Source: Russula earlei (lineage: Eukaryota > Basidiomycota > Agaricomycetes > Russulales > Russulaceae). From it: a stretch of 64,000 bases of DNA. Under the pieces are notes generated by a model that was given only the letters and a program-made list of their open reading frames with translations, searched no databases and was not told the DNA's origin. How positions within the stretch are numbered: position 1 is the stretch's first letter; the number at the start of each line of letters is the position of its first letter. The DNA is taken from positions 1 to 64,000 of the forward strand of contig JAGFNK010000019.1 of assembly GCA_025769875.1 (NCBI GenBank), written 5' to 3'. The position numbers were made by a program, and so were the translations under genes. Below, piece by piece: positions 30,216 through 41,271 of this stretch.

Positions 30216-33200
30216 GACACTCTGAACAAGGAGGAACCCCTTGTCGACCAACACATTCATAATGCCTTCCAACACCACCCATTACGAATCCAGGCAAAGA
30301 GTACAACATATACCAAGTTGGCAAAGGACAATCAGCCAACACAGCCCCTCGAGAAACTAATCCCGACTGACTTTAAGATCTGGCAAAATGTATTTGACGA
30401 ACAAGCCTCCCAACGTCTCCCTGCTCATGCACCATGGGATCACGCCATCAACCTCAAACCAGAAGCCTCGCGTAGGGACTGTGGCATCTATAGGCTCACT
30501 CCAAAGGAATTAGTGGCCTTGAAGGAGTATCTAGATGAACACCTCAAACGGGGGACTATCCGCCCTTCCAAAGCACCAATAGCTAGCCCATTCTTCTTTG
30601 TAGAAAAGAAAGGAGGTACCCTTCGCCCAGTACAAGACTATCGAGGACTTAACGCCACTACTATCAAAGATGCCTACCCCCTACCATTAATCCCAGACCT
30701 TATTGACAAATTACAAGGGGCACAATACTTCACAAAGTTCGACGTATGATGGGGATATAACAACATCCACCTTCGAGAAGGTGATGAACACCTTGCAGCC
30801 TTTAAGACACCCTTAGGCCTCTTCAAACCACTTATCATGACCTTCAGCCTTTGTAATGCACCAGCCATGTTCCAACGATTCATGAACAATATCTTAGCAC
30901 CACTGATCACAACAGGACACGTTGTGGTATATCTAGACGATATACTAATCCTTGCAAACACCATTCATGACTTAGATCAATGGACACATAAAGTCCTTAA
31001 AATCCTACAAGAACATGACTTATACCTAAAGCCAGAAAAGTGCGCTTTCCGTCAAACGTCCATCAGCTATCTAGGCATACACATTTCACAAGGACGCATA
31101 TCAATGGACTTGGATAAACTCATAGGCATCACACAATGGCCAACTCCTAGTAATATCACCGAAGTTCAAGCCTTCTTAGGCTTTTGTAACTTCTACAGAC
31201 GTTTCATACACCAATATTCCCATCTGGCCTGACCATTGTTCAACCTAACCAAGAAGGACCACCCATTTCATTGGGGGTCCGAGGAGGAAAAAGCCTTCCA
31301 CATCCTTATCGAAGCATTTATGAAAGCACCTGTCTTAGCGCTCCCTGACCATTCACGACCATTCCGCTTGATCTGCGATGCAAGCAACTTTGCAGTCGGC
31401 TCCATTTTAGAACAACCGGATGAACTAAACCAGTACCACCCAGTGGCGTACTTCTCCAAATCATTAGACCCTGCTCAGAGAAACTATATGATCTATGACA
31501 AAGAGCTTCTGGCTATAGTTTCCTTTGCTTTGGCATTTCCGACATTACTTAGAAGGTGCTAAACACCCCATAGAGTTGTGGACAGACCACAACAACCTCA
31601 CATACTTCATGACGAAGCAGAAACTCACTTGATGACAAGCTTGGTGGGCTTTGCTGCTTAGCACATTCAATTTCCACATTATACACCACCCAGGAACCCA
31701 GAACAAAGCTGACGGTCTGTCCAGGCAGCCAGACTATAAAGAGGGGATGCATGAAAATGATGCAAAGGTCCTGCTGGACCAACAATTTTTTAAAATTAGA
31801 GCAACCTGATCATCCACAACGGAACCCATAGGAGACTTTGAACTAAGAAAACAACTACGTACCAGCAAAGACTATGACCCAGAGGTCAAAGGGGCCTTAG
31901 AAACCATCCTGAAGAATGGCCCCCATCACCTTACAAAAGGCTTGCAGGACTGGAACTTAGAAGATGGACTGATTCTCTTCAAAGGAAAAGTCTATGTCCC
32001 AAGATCGGACGCACTAAGGTGTACAGTCCTCAAAGTACACCATGGCTCCTTAGCCACTGGCCACCCGGGTCAATGGAAGACCTACAAACTAATAAGCCAT
32101 AACTATTGGTTGCCAGGAATGCTAACATTTGTCAAGAGCTATGTAGATGGTTGTGCTATATGTCAAAGCACAAAGAATCGCCCAACAACGACCGTACCCC
32201 TAGTCCCTATCACCCCTGTGGGCAAGATCTGGGACAGTATCACCATGGACTTCATTGTCAATCTACCCCTTTCTCAAGGGTATGACAGCCTACTAGTAGT
32301 GGTGGACCGCTTCAGCAAAGCTGCCATCATCTCCCTGTGTCACAAGACCATCAATGCAGAAGATACTGCCTCTCTAATCATGAACAATGTGTGGAGACGA
32401 GTAGGGTTGCCAACTCAAATCATCTCCGACCGAGGTCCCCAGTTCGCAGCCAAAGTTACCCAAGAACTATGGAGGAAACTAAATGTTAAGTCCTCCCTTA
32501 GCACGGCATACCACCCCCAATCAGATGGGGAAACAGAAAGAGTCAACCAGGAACTAGAACAGTATTTGAGGATCTTCTGTAACCACCAACAGGATAACTG
32601 GGTTGAACTAGTCCCATTCATGGAGTTTGCTCATAATGCACGCACCCATAGCGCAACCCACAAAGCCCCCTTTGAAATATGGTACGGCTTCAATCCAGAG
32701 TTTGCCCCCCCTTTTAGTTTCAATACCAAGTTCCCTTCCGTCCTGGAACGTCTGCAACAGCTAGATCTACTTAGAGAGGAGGTCGCAGCCTCCCTCCGGA
32801 ATGCCACAGCACTGATGGGACAGCCCAGCTCCCACTTCCCCAAGTACCAGTTTAAGACAGGAGACTTAGTCTGGCTAGAAGCCACTAATCTGAGGACAAC
32901 ACACCCAAAAGCCAAGATAGCCCCTCGACAATATGGACCCTTCAAGGTTGTCACCTCATACCCAGTCAACGTACACCTAGAACTACCAAAGACATGGAAG
33001 ATACACCCAGTCTTTCATAACTCCCTGATCAAACCATACAAAGAGACCACTGCCCATGGTCCTAACTTCAAACAACCCCCCCCTACTATAGTGGAAGGGG
33101 AGGAACAGTATGAAGTGGACAAAGTCCTAGCATCCAGACATTCCCCTAACCGTAGAGGCATTCAATACCTAGTACAATGGAAAGGGTACCCCACAGCAGA

Positions 33201-33321
33201 GAACACTTGGGAGCCCGCGTCCAACCTGATCAAAGCCAGAGAGGCTGTAAAGGCCTTTCACCAACAATACCCAACAATGCCCAAGCCTAATAACATAGTT
33301 GCAGGAGCAACTAAGTCATAA
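30216..33321 (+). pseudogene. D pol without protease: RT, RNase H, integrase, chromodomain
   Basis: RT starts near 30318 ([18 protein letters not shown]; active site VVYLDDILIL near 30931), followed by RNase H (LICDASNFAVGSIL near 31370) and integrase (H2C2 part near 32050-32170; SITMDFIVNLP, SDRGPQFAAK, SDGETERVNQ for D, D, E). The chromodomain is YLVQWKGYPTAENTWE near 33165. A 459-residue integrase frame (31942-33321) is intact. Stops at 30213, 30747, 31230, about 31630 and 31807 are all TGA, and there is a frameshift near 31530. Family A has about 0.7 kb of protease between the knuckle and AALIF; here CREPSFKH joins directly to VAALIF, so protease was deleted. Confidence 0.9.
31736..31748 (+). 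promoter_or_regulatory. Internal (central) polypurine tract of D
   Basis: ATAAAGAGGGGAT is identical over 13 bases to the 3' polypurine tract at 33318-33330. It lies between RNase H and integrase. It also encodes Lys-Glu-Gly, so a coding explanation is possible. Confidence 0.5.
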
Positions 33322-33333
33322 AGAGGGGATGAA
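33318..33333 (+). promoter_or_regulatory. 3' polypurine tract of D
   Basis: ATAAAGAGGGGATGAA abuts the 3' LTR (33334) and would prime plus-strand DNA. It overlaps the pol stop TAA. Confidence 0.8.
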
Positions 33334-34228
33334 TGTCATGAACCATTCTCTGGAGAGGACCCTTGAAGGACCCTTCCTTATAGGAGGAAACCCAGCCTCT
33401 ATGGTGTCACCCTGTTCACACGAGCAAAAGGGGTGAGTAGAGGTGTCCACAATAACGCGTGTGCATTGTCGCGCAAGCGATTCTCGGCACAATCGACATA
33501 CTTTAGGACAACTCTAGGTGCTCTACAATAGGTACTAACCTAGTATCAAAGACTCTACAATGCGTTATTAGACCAACTCTAATAACTATAGAATGAACTA
33601 TAAGGCAATACTAAGGACCTTAATAGAAGTATTAGGGTCAACTCTAAGGACCCTAATAGAGCTATATAAGGGCCTTATAAGATAACACTATTCCCTAACC
33701 AAACTACAAGTCTTCAAATGACTGGCCCTAAACTAACTAACAGAAAATGAATCAGGTGCTCACATGTGCACTAGAACAGCAAACACATGGACAATGAAAG
33801 CTCTTACTCATCAGGAAAAGCCTTCTTACTCAGCAGCTTACTGAGCATGACTGAGCATGCTCAGTAAGCGCACTCTGACTTCTTACTCAGCACTCTATTG
33901 TGCTTGATAACAAGGTTATGACTTGTTCCATATTCAGCAGTTCTCTTGTAGTATATAAGTGCTCAATAAAGTAGCAGACAGTCCTCAGACTGTCCATTTG
34001 TTTATGGCACTCTCCACCCCTAGGATACTCCTTTAAAGACTGTCCCCTTGTGACTATCCTGGCCTCCTCTCTGTGTGACTGCTCGACTCTCACAGTAACA
34101 GTACCTCTCTGGTATTTGTTACTACTCTGGACTCTACTTCTTGCCCACGCTGTCTTAGATGTCTATCGACTTGTCTTCAAGCTAACTCCTCGCTCTTGAA
34201 CTGGATAGTTCAACAGTGAGTCTTGACA
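33334..34228 (+). repeat. 3' LTR of D
   Basis: 895 bp, the same ends as the 5' LTR, followed directly by the TTATT duplication. The TATA box is at 33952-33958. Confidence 0.93.
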
Positions 34229-34569
34229 TTATTAGCTTGAAGGCAGCTGCAGATGGCAGCAGTTTCTTTAGTGTGGGACTGGATCTCGTGGAGGCGATCA
34301 GCAAGTTGTCCTTGAAGGATGCTTAGGGCCCCTTGGATGGAGACATGCTTGCCCTCTAAAACTTTTAACTGAAAAGAGCTGATGTGGAGGCAGTAGATGT
34401 CAGCAAGGGCAGCAGGGTCGTGGAGGTTCTTGAGAGCCTGAGTGACATCAAAGTGAAACGGGTGATCCTCAATTAAGAGGTGGAGGTCAGAGGCAGTGGT
34501 GGCAGGGTGGGGGGCGGAGACAACAGGTTGGGCTATGAGCTTTTCTCCATAAGCGGGTTCTCCTCAACC
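34229..34569 (-). pseudogene. C2 post-pol gene (ORF3), middle part
   Basis: Continues the C2 gene broken by D and matches 18100-18440 of C1. Element E interrupts it at 34570. The rest of C2 is not found in the window. Confidence 0.72.
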
Positions 34570-35451
34570 TGTTACACCATTTTCCTTTTATGTTTACCGC
34601 TTACCTTTTGCTATGGACTGCTTGCTTTCGTACGTCCCTTTACTTACTGGTCTCATGATCTCTTACGTCTTGTGATCCCTTCTGTGTTATCATGTGATCC
34701 ATACACATCCAGGTAACACTGGATTGCTGTTACTTTCCCTTTGTTTGGTTCTCTTTCCATTTATATTCACTTCTTAGTTTTGACTGTGCAATGCTGCACA
34801 CCTACTGTGCAGCACAGCTACTTGGTTCTGACTCATTCGTGGCCTCCTTCCTATGACTCATACTTATCATGACTCCTACTATACTAGTAGCACAGTCAAA
34901 GCGCAGCTATTGCTGCGCTTCTCCTGTATATATAAGCTCAGTACTTTGTGACCAAAGCCCTAAGCTTGGTCTCTTGTAGAATCCAACCTACTCTTGTCCA
35001 ACATATTCTCCTGCAACCCACTTCACTCTCACAAACTTAAACCACAACTACCTCTCCATTTCATCAACTCTCAACACACCATCCACCATCTACTCTTTGC
35101 CTTTCCCTTCCTTCCCTAAGAGTCTCTCTTCACTCCCCTGAGAAGAGCTCTCCTCCTTTAAGACCTACCTTCCTCTACTCTCTCTGCATTGTTCAAGGTC
35201 CCCGATGGACTTGAACGCATATAGCTAGTGGAACCAGCCCTAGTCTATCCCATTATAAACTTACCCTAGCTTCTCAATGGACCAAGTCGTACTAGGAAGT
35301 GTCTATTGGCCATAACCTGTTTAGCATAAAACACTTCGACCGCTGCAGGGATCCTTACTCATTATACACGGGAACCAGCCCGTTTCTTGAACACCTCTCT
35401 ATCATCAACTTGTTTTCCGCTTGTGAACTGACACGGCTAGTTACCGTGACA
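34570..35451 (+). repeat. LTR of E, with TATA box and self-priming site
   Basis: 882 bp from TGTTACACC to ACCGTGACA. TATATATAA lies at 34927-34935. AAGCTTGGTCT at 34962-34972, about 26 bases on, is the exact complement of AGACCAAGCTT at 35454-35464, two bases after the LTR. This fits Tf1-type self-priming with a different sequence from A and D. Confidence 0.8.
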
Positions 35452-35464
35452 TCAGACCAAGCTT

Positions 35465-36105
35465 AACGTTTCACCACGGCTTCTACCTCGAATACTCTTG
35501 CTATCCCCAAACCCTCTATTGAACGAGTTTCCTCATCTAACCCTCTTCAACACTGAACCGTCACTCGACGTAATCAAGACAACCTACCCGAACGTATCAC
35601 TGGTAAAGCCTTTTGGCACCCCACTGAATGCGAAGTAGGATATTACCTCCGCATCGAAAACCTTTACCACCCTATTGAATTTGTCAACGGATGTTGGTAT
35701 AAACTTAATAGATGAGAAGTCGGACTTCACCTTGAATACGCCACTCATGAAGGCCTTGTTCTCGACAACAAAGAACACGGTTTAGGAACTTGGGATCAAT
35801 CAGACCCCCAGTATCAACTCTTTCAATATCAACCTTCACCTTCGCTTGGAAGACATCGTTTATCATCGGCAGAAGAATCCCAATGACCTTCCTCTCAACC
35901 TCGAACCAGACAACCTTCACCTGGGTTATCTCCTATACATCTAGCAGTAGAAGCCACGCCAGCACCTGAACCACTTCCTGTACCACAAAGGATCTTTGGT
36001 ATCTCTTGTGTACCCACTCCTAGACCTCCTACCCCTCCTACTCCATCTTCACCTCCTACTCCACCTCCTCCAGCTATGGCTGTCATAGTCCCAATCCCTT
36101 CTCCT
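35465..36105 (+). pseudogene. E gag, N-terminal part
   Basis: One frame runs from about 35487 through motifs such as SIERVSSSNP, GKAFWHPTECEVGYYLR and PQRIFGIS, with three internal stops, all TGA (about 35556, 35713 and 35885). The likely start reads ACG-GCT-TCT instead of ATG. The C-terminal half is missing. No counterpart in this window matches it well. Confidence 0.6.
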
Positions 36106-38524
36106 GTTCCATCAATTGTTTTGTTGCAGGGAATAAATCTCATTGCTTTGGAACATCCCTGATTGATGATAGAAAGGACACTGTTGAATCCATCTGATTT
36201 AGGTAAGTCTGTGATGAGGTCCATCAATCCATCAATATGTATTGAAAGGGGCCTTGTTCAACATGTGTATCAATTGGAAAGGTTGTGGCTTTCTTCCTAG
36301 GTATGTTGGTTTTGGACTCCTGACATTTAGCGCAACCTTTGATGTATTGTTCCATGAATCGTTGTAGTCTAGGCCCTTCATAGTGTTGTTTGACTAAGTC
36401 CCAGGTGTTGGCTATCCCAGGGTGTCCTGCAGATGGGGTGTCATGGAATTGTTGTAGAATTTCTCATCATTTGTCTAGTTTGTTGGGTAGGTAAATTTTC
36501 CATGTGAAAATTTCAGATGGGAGAAGAGTGGTTTTTTGTTCTTCTACCCCCTTGTTAAGGTCTTTTCGATGAGAAAGGGTATCAGCAATGGTGTGAGTGT
36601 ATCCTGGGATGTGTTCCATGGTTACATTGAAGTCTTGCATATATTGCATCCATCTTGCTTGTTGTCCAGTCAATTTTTGTGGTTCTTTGAAATATGTAAG
36701 GTTTTTGTGATTGGTCCATATTCTTACTAGTTTTTCTGCCCCAAGGAAGAATGGTTGGCCACTTTTTAGGCCAAAGATGATGGCTGCTAGTTCTTTGTCA
36801 TGTGCATCATAGTTCCTTTCTGCATCTAACAGTGTTCTTGAGTAAAATGCTATTGGGTGGAGTCCATCTTTGTGCTCCTGGGAGATGACTGCTCCTATGG
36901 TGAATCTGGATGCATCTGTATCAAGGATGAATTGTTTGGTCCAATCTGGCATTCATAAGACTGGGTAAGATATGCATGTTTCTTTTAATGCTTAAAACAC
37001 CTGTTCTTCCTTGGGTGTCCATTCCCATTGTTTATTTTTCTTTGTCAGATCATTAAGTGGTCTGGCTTTCAGTGAAAAGTTTGGGATAACATTGTGATAG
37101 AAATTGCAGAATCCTAAAAAACTTCAAATTTCTATCAATGTTTTCAGTGTAGGCCAATCTTTGATTCCTTTGACTTTGATTGGGTCCATGGTTATTTTTC
37201 CTTCATGGATGATTACTCCTAGGTATTCAACCTTTCTTTTATGGAATTGACATTTTTCCAGTTTGAGGTATAGGTCATGTTGTTTTAATTTAGATAGGAT
37301 GTGTTTGACTTTAGACTGGTGTTCCATCTCATCATTTTGTGTAGCAATAATGATGTCATCCATGTAGATTTTCAGCCATCCTTGAGCAAGTTCTTCTTGA
37401 AAGATGTTGTCCATCATGGTTTGGAAGGTTGCTGGGGAGTTGGTTAATCCAAAGAACATCATTGTCAGTTCGAATAGTCCATCACTTGTTTTAATGGTGG
37501 CCTTCCATTTGTCTCCTTCTTTGATTCAAATGTTGTTGTAGCCCCATCTGATGTCAAATTTAGTAAAAAGTTCTTTGCCTGCTAGGGTGTGTATTAATTC
37601 AGGAATCAGAGGGAGTGGGTAGACATTAGGTATCATCCATTTATTGAGATTTCTATAATCTTGTACTGGTCGGAATTTGCCATCCTTTTTTTTGATTAAG
37701 AAGAAACTGCTTGCATATGGCAAATTGGATCTTCTAATCTGCTTCAGTCATAGGTTTTGTTCAAGGGATTTTCCTTGTTCTTCCTTTTCTTTGGGTGACA
37801 GGGGGTAAACCCTACAATTGATTGTAGTTGGGATGTCTGGTTTAAGGTTGATAGCATGATCCCATTTCCTTGGTCCAGAAAATCTTTCTGATTCTTGTTC
37901 CATGAAGACTTGGCCATATGTATGGTATCAAGAGGGAACTATTTGTTGCCAGGTTAACTGCCTTGTGTCTGCTTGTGATTCTGCTAGTTGTTGGGCAATT
38001 GTAGTCTTTCGTAGTTGGGTTTGTATCCGAAGTTCATTGCCTTCTTCCCAGTCAGCAAGACTTTTTATCCAGTCTGGTTTTTCTTGATCTCCAGATAGGG
38101 TTATCCTTCCCATTTGTGTTCCTTTAGACCAGTTTATTTTGGGATTTGTTGATTCAAGGAAGGGGTATCCTAAGATCAAGTTGTCTTGCCCAATATCTGC
38201 TACAAGGAATTGATGTCTGTTTCTCTGCCCTAGTAACTTTAGTTCTAGGTCTACAGCTTGAGTAATCTTTCCTAGACAGTTGGGGGTGTTATTGATGTTT
38301 TTAACTATCCTTGGTGTAGATAGTTTTTGTATCTTCAGTTGGAGTTCCTTGGTTAGCTTCAGGGATATGAAACATTCAGTTGCTCCACTGTCGATGAGTG
38401 CAGTCTTCTTTTTGGCTTTTGTGGTTCCAATGTATATTGTCAAATTGACCTGCATTGACTTCTTAATAGTACTGTATACATTGGTAACACATAATGACTG
38501 AGCAATCGTGTTATGCTCATGCAT
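36106..38524 (-). pseudogene. B2 pol: protease, RT, RNase H, start of integrase
   Basis: Protease ALIDSGATECFISLKL (near 38395), RT (FFLIKKKDGKFRPVQDYRN near 37690, FTKFDIRWGYNNI near 37545, active site IYMDDIIIAT near 37360), RNase H (ILDTDASRFTIGAVIS near 36920) and the integrase start (QYI-x-MD, FIPCNKTIDGTG near 36130). Stops are mostly TGA at Arg or Trp positions: after YNNI (37526), in IEI*SFLGFCNFY, before MPDWTKQF and two in a row after NKLDK (near 36465). One TAA follows EEQVF. Confidence 0.82.
36546..36558 (-). promoter_or_regulatory. Internal polypurine tract of B2
   Basis: The minus strand reads TTAACAAGGGGGT, identical over 13 bases to the B 3' polypurine tract at 41256-41268. 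It lies between RNase H and integrase. Confidence 0.45.
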
Positions 38525-40660
38525 TCAAAAAATCCTCTTCCTCTTCCTCTTCAGCCTCCTCAGTTAGCATTTTGATAAATTCTTCTCTTTCTTTCTTAGA
38601 AAGAGCCTTTGCAGCTTTCATGGCTTTGATGGTCATGTTTTCCTCGACAATCTCAAAGATGGAAGACTTGGATGTAGTGGTTGTCGCCTCCACTGTGTGT
38701 GCTCGTGTCATTTCGCGCTTTGGTTTCATTGGACAATCCCTGGTGAGATGTCCTTGTTTTTAGCAGTGGAAACACCTACCTTTGGCATGGCGCTTTTCTT
38801 TATTGGCTTCAGTGATGGCTTTATGTGTGGCGCCAGCACTGGTGTCCATCATGTTTGGGTTGTGAGGCAGAAGGCAAGTGATGGTGGGGTGGCATTATTG
38901 GTGGTGTTGTCACATGTGCCCCAGGTGGAAAGATGGGCCCAGGGGCAATTCGAGCTAGTGTTGTGGTTATGTGCATTGTCGTTGAAGTGCATCTGGTGAC
39001 GTGCGAGTGAGAATGTGGGACAGTCAAGACCAGAGGGAGAGGAATGTTGAAGAGCAAGGAACCCTTCCAGCTCATGGACAAGATGCTACTTGAGGGATGA
39101 GATCAGGGCTGATAAGGCGTTGAGATGGAGCCATGGAGGGTAGGATTCAAGAGAGAGAGAGATGATGAAGGTGAGAAGTCAAGAAGGAAATGAGAAATAG
39201 AGGAGTTGAACGTGTTGGTTTTGCTTTGAGAGTTGCAGTGGCACACAAAAGGGAGATTTTTTTCGAAATCAAGGGACTGTTATTCCAAGACATAACTAGT
39301 GTCCTTTTATACAAAGTGAGAACTATGAGAGGGAGGAACATTTGGGGGAGTGGGAGTATGAGAGATGCGAACAGTGAGTAGAAGAAATGAGAACAAAAAA
39401 TGAGGTCTGTGTGAGGAATCCAAAACACATACAGTAAATGAGATCGATCAGTAGCAAATGAGCCAAAGAGAACAAAGGGAGTCGGAGAATTTATAGTGAA
39501 ACAGAGACGGAAAGGCAGCATACGAATTATCAACCACAATAGTCAAGCATCATAAGGGCAGTGGTGAGAGAGGGTGGTGGCATGTGGGGCAGCTTGCATG
39601 GGGGTGGCATTTGTTGTCTTGCAGTGGCAGTGGCAAGGTTGTCTCCACTGCAGGTGGTGGCAGCAGATGTGGGCAGTGATGCGTGAGTGGACAGGGAGGC
39701 AATGTGGGAGGTGGTGTGCAGCATGATGTTGGCATTGGTGGTGGCTTGTCCTGTGTGACAGTGGGGTTTGATCATTCTGTGGGGCAGCATTGTGGCATAT
39801 GCTTCTGAGGTGGTGGCATGCTCTTTGTTTTCTAGTTATCTGTGCGTTCTTTCTCTATTTGTTCCTCATTAACATCTTTTATGAGGTGTGGCAGCGAGAT
39901 GGTGATTGGTGGATATGAGATGGCAGCATGGTCAGGAAGCAGGGGCGTGGGCGGCAAGCACAAGTTCATAGGCATAAGCATAGGGGTGACTGCAGAGATG
40001 GATGGAGTGGGGGCAACAACAGAGGGTGCAGCAGTTGACAGAGAGGGAACGGCAGTGGGTGACATGGGCATTGGTGCGGAGATGACAAATGGCAAGGGTG
40101 TGACTGAGGCTGTGACAGTGATGATGGTGGGCGAAGCAGGGGCTGTGATGATGGTGGACAAGGTGAAGACAGCAGTTGTGTGTGGAGCTGAGGCAATGGC
40201 CACAACAGGTGACACCAAGGGCACAGGAGCTGGCAGGGCAGAGATGAGGGGGTGTAGAGGCGGCGGTGGACATGGCAGAGAAGGCTGGGGCATGTACAGA
40301 TGTGGGAACAGATGCAACTGGGAGTGAGATGGCTGTGGTTGGCAAAATGGGATCAATGATGGCAGGTGGGACAAAGGCAAAGGTGACTGGAGGAGGGGCA
40401 TGAGCAGGCAACATGGAGGCAATGGTGGTAACATCATTGGAGGCAGAGGAGAGGGAGTGTGCATCAAAGATGAGAGGCAGAGAGCATGGAGGCATTTGCG
40501 TGTGTGACAGGGTGGTGGGAGAGAGGGAGTTGTGGGGCACGCATGTCAGGCATTCAGTGGCTGGCCATGTTCTTGCAGCAGAAGGGAAGTGGAAGGGAGA
40601 GACAGAGAGAATTGAGACAAGAGAGGGAGGGATGTGAATGCAACGTGAACAGGAGAGATG
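38517..40660 (-). pseudogene. B2 gag region, degraded and low complexity
   Basis: The C-terminal end has a zinc knuckle with an in-frame TAA (CFHC*KQGHLTRDC, near 38735-38780), then an acidic Glu-rich tail ending at 38517. Upstream, 38780-39110 still shows the linker (THKAITEANKEKRHAKGRC). The part from 39830 to 40640 is a biased Pro/Thr/Ser/Ala/His stretch open in several frames, probably the gag N terminus rather than a separate gene. There are many frame changes. Confidence 0.5.
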
Positions 40661-40761
40661 GCGGCAGGTGGGTGTGCAAGACAGCAGGGGGTGACATGAC
40701 TTACCTGGTCAAGAACTGGTTTCAACCAGTCATCTTCCAGTTTCAGTTGAGACTGGTCTGA

Positions 40762-41253
40762 TGTCACCAACTGGGGGTGGTGTCACTGACAAATCATTTC
40801 ACATGTGAGTCATGCACACTGAGTCAAGCGAGATGACAAGTTCTTGTGAGGTTCAGGGTTCTTGGTGACAACACAGCGAAGGCTAGTGTGTACTGTGGAG
40901 AGGAAATATAATGAAGAAGTCTTCGCGTTTGAAGACTTAGAGAGATGGAAGAGTTTTCGAGACGATTGCTTGATTCCCTGCAAGCCTACAGTTCTGAAGC
41001 TGAAATCCAGTGATATTCACAAGAGAACAAGCTTAGGGCTTGTTCTCCTCTACTTGACAGGTTTATATAGACAGATACTACCTATATCAAATGGTAGACA
41101 CGAAGTAACAATGAGACAATTGAACTGGAACACGCTGGAAGGTGGTGGTACATGCAAGGCAGGTGAGTCATGAGAATGCGCGAGAATTGTGAGGCTTGTC
41201 CAGGTAGGCTTGTCTGGTTGCCAGTCCAGTCCAAGGTACTGGTACTTGTGACA
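40762..41253 (-). repeat. B-family LTR shared by two elements
   Basis: 492 bp; the minus strand reads from TGTCACAAG (41253) to GGTGACA (40762). TATATAAA lies at 41062-41069. A 10-bp inverted repeat, GAGAACAAGC with GCTTGTTCTC, lies where RNA should start. The right flank is B's polypurine tract and post-pol gene; the left flank is B2's leader. The LTR therefore serves as the 3' end of one copy and the 5' end of the other. Confidence 0.78.
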
Positions 41254-41255
41254 TC

Positions 41256-41268
41256 ACCCCCTTGTTAA
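41256..41268 (-). promoter_or_regulatory. 3' polypurine tract of B
   Basis: The minus strand reads TTAACAAGGGGGT, two bases from the LTR. Internal copies of the same 13 bases occur in B (56819-56831) and B2 (36546-36558). Confidence 0.7.
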
Positions 41269-41271
41269 TGT

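Larger units (their letters stand above)
24913..34228 (+). mobile_element. Complete gypsy element D, TSD TTATT
   Basis: Two LTRs (894 and 895 bp) enclose accessory ORFx, ORFy, ORFz, a Cys/His gene, gag, RT, RNase H, integrase and chromodomain. TTATT flanks both ends exactly (24908-24912 and 34229-34233). The LTRs differ at roughly 30 sites, mostly transitions. The protease is absent and about eleven in-frame TGA stops are present, so this copy could move only with help. It sits in C2's post-pol gene. Confidence 0.95.
34570..36105 (+). mobile_element. 5' end of gypsy element E
   Basis: An LTR (34570-35451), primer site and part of gag are present. The sequence switches at about 36105 to the integrase of B2 on the opposite strand, so the remainder of E has been lost or lies elsewhere. 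The junction is not an LTR end, so it arose by deletion or rearrangement. Confidence 0.82.
36106..40761 (-). mobile_element. Gypsy element B2 (minus), lacking its 3' end
   Basis: From right to left: the shared LTR (40762-41253), gag region, protease, RT, RNase H and the start of integrase. Integrase stops at 36106 at the junction with E. The pol closely matches the second B copy at 55477-57628. Confidence 0.8.

Noticed and set aside
28653..31809. TGA read as an amino acid (recoding) in the elements
   Set aside because: Host genes here use TGA as stop or not at all inside frames, and the sites vary between copies. CpG deamination of CGA codons explains the bias without a new code.
39832..40467. 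Separate Pro/Ala-rich protein gene on the minus strand
   Set aside because: The stretch is open in several frames because of biased composition and lies where the B2 gag N terminus should be.
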